Shown: piece after piece, positions 14,936 through 19,395 of the stretch
Position numbering within the stretch: the stretch's first letter is position 1
How the letters are laid out: every line of letters begins with the position of its first letter
Origin: JBOHCT01 sp050699055
Lineage (GTDB): Bacteria > Actinomycetota > Actinomycetes > Streptosporangiales > JBOHCT01
Direction of reading: 5' to 3'
Assembly: GCA_050699055.1 (NCBI GenBank)
Contig: JBOHCT010000065.1
Coordinates: 1-19,395, forward strand
DNA: 19,395 nucleotides
Made by a program: the position numbers and the translations under genes
Notes under the pieces: model-generated
Seen by the model: only the letters and a program-made list of their open reading frames with translations
The model's database searches: none
Told to the model about the DNA's origin: nothing

Positions 14936-15005
14936 CCATGATCCGTTTGAGTCGCGACGGAACGACCGTTGACGGCCGTTTCCCGACTCCGGAAACGGAT
15001 CATGG
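14936..15005. repeat. 70-bp inverted-repeat element (MITE-like or strong hairpin)
   Basis: Perfect 13-bp terminal arms, ccatgatccgttt (14936-14948) and its complement aaacggatcatgg (14993-15005), bound the element. Inside, gagtcg (14949-14954) pairs with cgactc (14984-14989), extending the stem to 19 bp with a small bulge. It starts 14 bp after the SMP-30 stop and ends where the truncated phosphatase reading frame begins. It could be a terminator, but the length and the adjacent gene break also suit a small mobile-element remnant. Confidence 0.6.
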
Positions 15006-16370
15006 TCGTCTGGGCTCGCCTCCCCACCCGACCCGGACAAGCAGGAGTCGGCGGAGAGCTTCGGGCTGGCGTACGAGACCGCCGACATCGCCCCGGCCAG
15101 CGGGTGGACGAACACCCCCGAAAGCGACGCGGCCGCTCCGCCGCGGGAAACCTCGCTGCTCGTCAAGTCCACGTGGGACGCGGTCAACCCCGACCGCCGG
15201 TACGACCTCTACGTCTACGACGGCAAGGTCGACGGCGTGCCCGCGTACGACACCGTCCTCATCGTCCCGGACGAGGACGGCAAGGACGCGAACGACGCGG
15301 TCGCGACACTGCACACCGGCGACTGGGCCGACATCAAGCTGCGCGGCGGCGACGGCCTGACCGGCTCACGGGCGGGCGAGACGGCCGGCTTCTACACCAA
15401 GCTGATCCGGCTCGCCCCGGACCTGTCGCGCTTCAAGCTGTACTTCACCAGCGTCGACCGGCTGCACGCCGACTGCGACACCGCGGCGTGCGCGGACCTG
15501 CCGCCCGGGGCGTCCGGCGCGGACCGGCTCGAGGCGTACCTCGCGAACCATGCGCCGACGTGGATCAGCGCCGACTTCGCGCCGCTGGAGGCACGGATCA
15601 TCGACGAGCGGACGTACGTCGAGCAGGGGCTGCGGCTGAACCAGGCCTACGGCGACGCGGTGACCCGCTTCATCCTCGGAAGGCTGCAGCCCGACGTCCT
15701 CGCCACCTCCGACCACGGCTTCGCGCCGCAGTGGCTCGCCATCAACGCGGGCGAGGTGCTCCACCGCGCCGGGCTCGCCGACGCCGCCCAGCCGTACAAC
15801 TGCGGCGTGGCCGACCAGGGCGAGACGTCAGCCAAGGCCTGCTGGGCCGGAGGCACCGCACAGATCTACATCAACCTGAAGGGCCGTTACAAGGACGGCG
15901 TCGTGCCGCCGTCGCGCTACCACGCCGTCCAGCAGAAGATCATCGACGCGTTCCGCGACCTGCACGGCTCCGACGGGCGGCAGGTGATCCTGCGGACCTT
16001 CACCAAGGACCAGCTCGACGACGTCCAGGGCAGCGACTCGCTGTACCCGCCGCGCCGCGGCGACGTCGTGGTCGTCGCCCGGGCGCCATACCAGTTCGAG
16101 GCGCCGACTCCGGGCAAGGTCATCGCGCTGTCGCACTTCTTCGGCCAGCACGGGTACCTGCCGGACACCGTGGACATCCGACACGACGTGAACATGCACG
16201 CGGTGTTCGTCGCGGCGGGTCCCGGCATCGGACACCCCAAGGAGGTCCGCGGGGTGCGCGTCGTCGACGTGGCACCCACTGTCTCCTACCTGCTCGATGT
16301 GGACCCCCCGCGCGACAGCGTCGGCAAGGTGCTGCACCGGATCCTGCGACACCGCGGACGGGCCGCCTGA
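15006..16370 (+). pseudogene. Alkaline-phosphatase-superfamily (phosphodiesterase/nucleotide pyrophosphatase-like) gene, 5'-truncated
   Basis: The open frame runs through 15006-16370 without an ATG, GTG or TTG before GTG 15237, and is closed upstream by a stop at 14970-14972 inside the inverted repeat. Strongly coding sequence already precedes that GTG (KQESAESFGLAYETAD, SLLVKSTWDAVNPDRRYDL), so the gene continues 5' of any usable start. The metal-binding Asp-His pair (TSDHGF, 15711-15719) and the C-terminal His (MHAVFVAAGPGI, 16197-16199) are kept. The N-terminal part that holds the first metal Asp and the catalytic Thr/Ser is missing. Only 83 bp separate it from the SMP-30 gene, too little for the lost part. 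It is probably nonfunctional. Superfamily assignment is good; the substrate is unknown. Confidence 0.75.
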
Positions 16371-16535
16371 CCGGCACGAGCAGCCCAACAGAACGAAGGC
16401 ACGCTGGGCGTCCGTTCCCGGCCCCGGTGGGTCGGCGCGCCGGCTGGGCGCGGCGGGAATGCGACGAGCGTCCCCAGCGTCGTCCCCTACTGGAACCGTG
16501 CACGAGTCCGGGTCGCCGCTAGCGGAAGGCAGGAA

Positions 16536-17759
16536 GTGGCCGACGAATCGTTCTCCCTGGAGCTCACCGGCGACCAGGTCGAGATGCGGGACTGGGTACA
16601 CGGATTCGCGGCCGACGTCGTGCGCCCCGCAGCCGCGGAGTGGGACGAGCGTGAGGAGACGCCGTGGCCGATCATCCAGGAGGCGTCGAAGATCGGCCTG
16701 TACTCGCTCGAGTTCTTCGGCACCCAGTGGGGCGACGCGTCCGGCCTCGGCATCCCGATCGCGTTCGAGGAGCTGTTCTGGGGGGACGCCGGCATCGGTC
16801 TGTCGATCGTCGGCACCACCCTGGCCGCCGCGGCGGTCGTGACGAACGGCACGAATGAACAGATCGGCGAGTGGCTGCCGCGGATGTTCGGCACGCCTGA
16901 CGACATCGCGCTCGCCGCGTTCTGCTCCTCCGAACCGGGCGCGGGCTCGGACGTGGGAGCGATGCGCACGCGCGCGGAGTACGACCAGGCCCGCGCCGAG
17001 TGGGTGCTGAACGGCACGAAGACATGGGCCACCAACGGCGGCATCGCGGGAATCCACGTCGTCGCCGCCTCCGTCGACCCGTCGCTCGGCACCCGCGGCC
17101 AGGCCAGCTTCGTCGTGCCCCCCGGTACGCCCGGCCTCTCGCAGGGGCAGAAGTTCAAGAAACACGGCATCCGCGCCTCCCACACCGCCGAGGTCGTGCT
17201 CCAGGACGTGCGCGTACCGGGACACTGCCTGCTCGGCGGCAAGCAGAAGCTGGACGAACGGCTGGCCCGAGCCCGCGAGGGTGCGGCCCGCTCCCGGTCG
17301 ACGGCGGCGCTCGCGACGTTCGAGGCGACCCGCCCGGCGGTGGCGGCGCAGGCGGTCGGCATCGCCAGGGCCGCGTACGAGTACGCGCTCCGCTACGCCA
17401 CCGAGCGGGTGCAGTTCGGCCGGCCGATCGTCGAGAACCAGGCGATCGCGTTCATCCTCACCGACATGCGTACCCGCATCGACGCGGCACGGCTGCTCGT
17501 CTGGCGGGCCGCGTGGATGGCACGCCAGGGCAAGGCCTTCGAGGCGGCCGAGGGGTCGATGTCGAAGGTGTACGCGGGGGAGACCGCCGTCTGGGTGACG
17601 GACCAGGCGATCCAGGTCCTCGGCGGCAACGGCTACACCCGCGAGTACCCGGTCGAGCGGATGCACAGGGACGCGAAGATCTACACGATCTTCGAGGGCA
17701 CGAGCGAGATCCAGCGGCTCATCATCGGGCGGGCGATCTCCGGGCGCTACGTCCCGTGA
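16536..17759 (+). CDS. Acyl-CoA dehydrogenase family protein
   Basis: This 407-residue FAD enzyme would introduce an alpha,beta double bond into an acyl-CoA. It has the N-terminal helical domain, the mid-domain signature AFCSSEPGAGSD (128-139), RVQFGRPI (291-298), and the FAD/dimer segment QVLGGNGYTREYPVERMHRDAK (360-381). The catalytic base is Glu 387 in IFEGTSEIQRLIIGR, at the medium-chain-type position. A charged stretch (LDERLARAREGAARSR, about 239-254) replaces the usual short loop. GTG 16536 is chosen because AGGCAGGAA precedes it. The 165-bp gap before it (16371-16535) shows no clear promoter hexamers. The substrate is unknown; a link to the paa genes is not shown. Confidence 0.95.
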   Translation: MADESFSLELTGDQVEMRDWVHGFAADVVRPAAAEWDEREETPWPIIQEASKIGLYSLEFFGTQWGDASGLGIPIAFEELFWGDAGIGLSIVGTTLAAAAVVTNGTNEQIGEWLPRMFGTPDDIALAAFCSSEPGAGSDVGAMRTRAEYDQARAEWVLNGTKTWATNGGIAGIHVVAASVDPSLGTRGQASFVVPPGTPGLSQGQKFKKHGIRASHTAEVVLQDVRVPGHCLLGGKQKLDERLARAREGAARSRSTAALATFEATRPAVAAQAVGIARAAYEYALRYATERVQFGRPIVENQAIAFILTDMRTRIDAARLLVWRAAWMARQGKAFEAAEGSMSKVYAGETAVWVTDQAIQVLGGNGYTREYPVERMHRDAKIYTIFEGTSEIQRLIIGRAISGRYVP

Positions 17760-17796
17760 GCACGGAGCGGCGAGCCGCCGAGCGAGTCAGAGCGGG

Positions 17797-17814
17797 CGGG
17801 CGGGAAGCCGCCCG
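17797..17814. terminator. GC-rich hairpin between the acyl-CoA dehydrogenase and EamA genes
   Basis: cgggcgg-gaag-ccgcccg forms a 7-bp stem with a 4-base loop, 38-55 bp after the dehydrogenase stop. No T-run follows. It may attenuate transcription into the EamA gene or simply reflect local GC repeats. Confidence 0.35.
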
Positions 17815-17847
17815 GCCGCGAAGCGAGCGAGAAGGTGAGCGCGACCG

Positions 17848-18834
17848 GTGAGCAGAGCCAGCATCCTGCGTCTGTTGACGCTCGCCTGCATCTGGGGGGC
17901 GAGCTTCCTCTTCATCAAGATCGGCCTCACCGGCTTCAGCCCCACAGAGATCGTCTTCGTCAGGATCGCGCTCGGTGCGGCCGTCCTCCTGGGCATCCTG
18001 CACGCCCGCGGCCGCCGCCTGCCCACTGACCCGCGCACGTGGCTCCACCTCGCCGTGGCGGCGATCTTCGGGAACGTGCTGCCGTACTTCCTCTTCGCGT
18101 GGGCCGAGCAGACAGTCGCCTCGAACCTGACCGGGGTGCTGAACTCCGCGACACCGCTGTTCACGCTCGGCATCGCGGTCGCCGTCGGGCGGGAGGGGCG
18201 GGTCGGCGGCGACCGCGTCGTCGGGCTGCTTCTCGGCTTCGTCGGCGTCGTGGTGGTCCTCGCGCCCTGGCAGGGTCTGCACGCCGCCGGTCCGCTCGGT
18301 GCGCTGCCCGGCGAGATCGCCGCCGTGGGCGCGGCGATGAGCTACGCGATCTCCTACATCTACATCGACCGCTTCATCGCCGGTCGCGGGCTTCCTCCCC
18401 TCGTGCTCGCCGGGAGCCAGCTCACCGCCGCGACCCCTCTCGCGTTCATCGCGGCCATGATCGCCGGTTTCGCCCCGGTCACACCGCACCCGCCCGCGCT
18501 CGCCAGCGTCGCGGCGCTGGGGGCACTCGGCACGGGCGTCGCCTACATCCTGATGTACCGCCTGATCACCGATGAGGGGCCGACGCCGGCCTCGACAGTG
18601 ACGTACGTGATCCCCATCGTGGCGGTCATGCTCGGCGTCCTCGCGCTCGGTGAGCCGCTCGGCTGGAACCTCATCGTCGGCACCGCGGTGATCCTCATCG
18701 GTGTCGCGCTCACCAACCAGGTACTCGGCCGTGCGGTGCTCGGCAGGGGCGGCATCGCCGGCCGCGCGCTGAACGGCCGTCGGGTGCTCAGGAGCCGGCG
18801 CACCGGGGACCGCGGCGTGAGCTGCTCCAAATGA
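17848..18834 (+). CDS. EamA/DMT-family transporter
   Basis: This 328-residue inner-membrane protein of the drug/metabolite transporter superfamily has two EamA repeats and about ten membrane helices. The first repeat begins TLACIWGASFLFIKIGL and includes NVLPYFLFAWAEQTVASNLTG; the second includes AMSYAISYIYIDRFIAG, GTGVAYILMYRLI and STVTYVIPIVAVMLGVLALGE. The C-terminal 40 residues are basic and cytoplasmic, longer than usual. GTG 17848 is used, with AAGGTGAG eight bases before it. Family members usually export amino acids, nucleobases or other metabolites; the substrate here is unknown. It lies 88 bp after the acyl-CoA dehydrogenase, and its stop is only 10 bp from the stop of the convergent serpin remnant. 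Confidence 0.93.
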   Translation: MSRASILRLLTLACIWGASFLFIKIGLTGFSPTEIVFVRIALGAAVLLGILHARGRRLPTDPRTWLHLAVAAIFGNVLPYFLFAWAEQTVASNLTGVLNSATPLFTLGIAVAVGREGRVGGDRVVGLLLGFVGVVVVLAPWQGLHAAGPLGALPGEIAAVGAAMSYAISYIYIDRFIAGRGLPPLVLAGSQLTAATPLAFIAAMIAGFAPVTPHPPALASVAALGALGTGVAYILMYRLITDEGPTPASTVTYVIPIVAVMLGVLALGEPLGWNLIVGTAVILIGVALTNQVLGRAVLGRGGIAGRALNGRRVLRSRRTGDRGVSCSK

Positions 18835-18844
18835 GGTCACGGGT

Positions 18845-19363
18845 TCACGCCGCGGCCGGCCTGGTCACCCGCCCGAGGAACAGCGGCGCGCCCCTCTTCG
18901 TGTCGGTCACGGTGTACAGGAATGGACGATCGGCGGTCACTTCGAGGTCAGGTGGGCGCGGCGCCGAGACGACCGACACCCCGGTACCGGTCGCGGCCGC
19001 GGCCTCCGTCCCGACCTCATCGACCGTGACGACGGCACGGTGAACCGCACTGCTCACCGCGAGGTCCGAGGCGCTCGAGATCCCGGAGAAGTCGGCGCGG
19101 GTGGTGAACGCGTCGGATACCCCGAGCCGGCGCAACACAGGGATCAGGTCCCACCCTGACTCCACATGGAACCTCGGCAGCCCCAGCGTCAGCCGGGTGG
19201 GACGCGTGTCCTCGACCAACGCGCTCGGCCCGTTCGTCCGCATCAACTTCTCCAGCGACGCGAGGCCGCGGTCCGGGAGAAGCAGCGTCATCGCCAGCCG
19301 GCCGTCGGAGTAGGGTGCAGATCTTCTGGAGGCACCCGATTCGGTGTCGAAGCGGACGATTGG
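18845..19363 (-). pseudogene. Serpin (serine protease inhibitor), C-terminal remnant
   Basis: About 172 codons encode the last 40-45% of a serpin: PYSDGRLAMTLLLPDRGL, LTLGLPRFHVESGWDLIPVL, LGVSDAFTTRADFSGIS, the hinge VDEVGTEAAAATG and the closing motif FLYTVTDTKRGAPLFLGRV. Serpins usually have 370-400 residues, so the N-terminal 60% is absent. The frame is closed by TGA at 19364-19366; the first ATG (19291) lies inside a core strand, so no working protein is expected. Counting from the hinge Glu puts the reactive-centre bond near VSVVSA, but the loop length makes P1 uncertain. The stop upstream could be a nonsense change in a longer gene continuing past the window, or the end of a different gene joined by deletion. 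Confidence 0.8.
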
Positions 19364-19395
19364 TCATGCGGCGAGGACGCTGGGGTCTTTGTATC
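19364..19395 (-). CDS. Possible 3' end of a gene entering from the right edge
   Basis: In the same frame as the serpin remnant, the last nine codons before TGA read YKDPSVLAA. Seven of nine end in C, which looks coding. They may be the C-terminus of a neighbouring gene or the upstream part of the serpin interrupted by a nonsense codon. The fragment is too short to identify. Confidence 0.25.
   Translation of the reverse strand, partial: YKDPSVLAA

Noticed and set aside
14969..16522. 517-residue plus-strand open frame over the phosphatase remnant
   Set aside because: Arg/Gly/Pro-rich translation of the wrong frame; the DHG-containing frame is the coding one.
15828..17666. 612-residue open frame on the minus strand opposite the acyl-CoA dehydrogenase
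   Set aside because: Typical high-GC antisense shadow; the plus strand carries unmistakable acyl-CoA dehydrogenase motifs.
1..19395. CRISPR array, tRNA or rRNA genes, complete insertion sequence
   Set aside because: No regularly spaced repeats, no cloverleaf-like anticodon/TPsiC signature, and no transposase motif were seen on either strand.

Overview
The window is about 19.4 kb of very GC-rich DNA. Many genes start with GTG, stop/start overlaps of the GTGA type are common, and third codon positions are strongly GC-biased. This fits a high-GC actinomycete; the lineage within that group is a guess. Every call comes from reading the sequence and from memory of protein families; no database was searched.

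Layout, left to right. (1) 1-56: possible 5' end of a minus-strand gene leaving the window. (2) 202-6782, minus strand: an oligopeptide/dipeptide-type ABC importer operon (lipoprotein binding protein, two permeases, two ATPases), followed 4 nt later by a broken Nramp-fold transporter gene that has lost a central block. (3) 6925-11969: a phenylacetate (paa) island. paaABCDE (ring-1,2-phenylacetyl-CoA epoxidase) runs on the minus strand. paaI (thioesterase) and a TetR-family gene, probably paaR, run divergently on the plus strand. The shared 140-bp region holds two near-identical palindromes and back-to-back promoters. (4) 11970-14922: an SDR oxidoreductase and a noncanonical U32-like protein on the minus strand, divergent from an SMP-30/gluconolactonase-like gene; this looks like a small sugar or sugar-acid catabolic unit of unknown substrate. 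(5) 14936-15005: a 70-bp inverted-repeat element directly followed by an alkaline-phosphatase-superfamily gene that lacks its N-terminal part. (6) 16536-18834: an acyl-CoA dehydrogenase and an EamA/DMT exporter on the plus strand. (7) 18845 to the end: the C-terminal remnant of a serpin on the minus strand, with a stop codon where its N-terminal part should be.

How it fits together. PaaA-E would convert phenylacetyl-CoA to its ring epoxide, PaaI would hydrolyse stalled CoA thioesters, and the TetR protein would hold both divergent units off until an aryl-CoA inducer appears. The ligase (paaK) and the downstream paaG/Z/J/H genes are not in the window, so the pathway must be completed elsewhere. 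A link between the ABC importer and the paa genes is suggested only by adjacency and shared strand.

The most unusual points are three decayed genes in 19 kb (Nramp-like, phosphatase-like, serpin); a 13-codon mini-ORF joining paaD to paaE through an ATGA overlap at each end; the operator/promoter architecture of the paa divergent region; a U32-like protein without the U32 cysteine signature beside a sugar-lactonase; and the inverted repeat at the break point of the phosphatase remnant. I see no tRNA, rRNA, CRISPR array or intact insertion sequence. No gene-free stretch exceeds about 200 bp.
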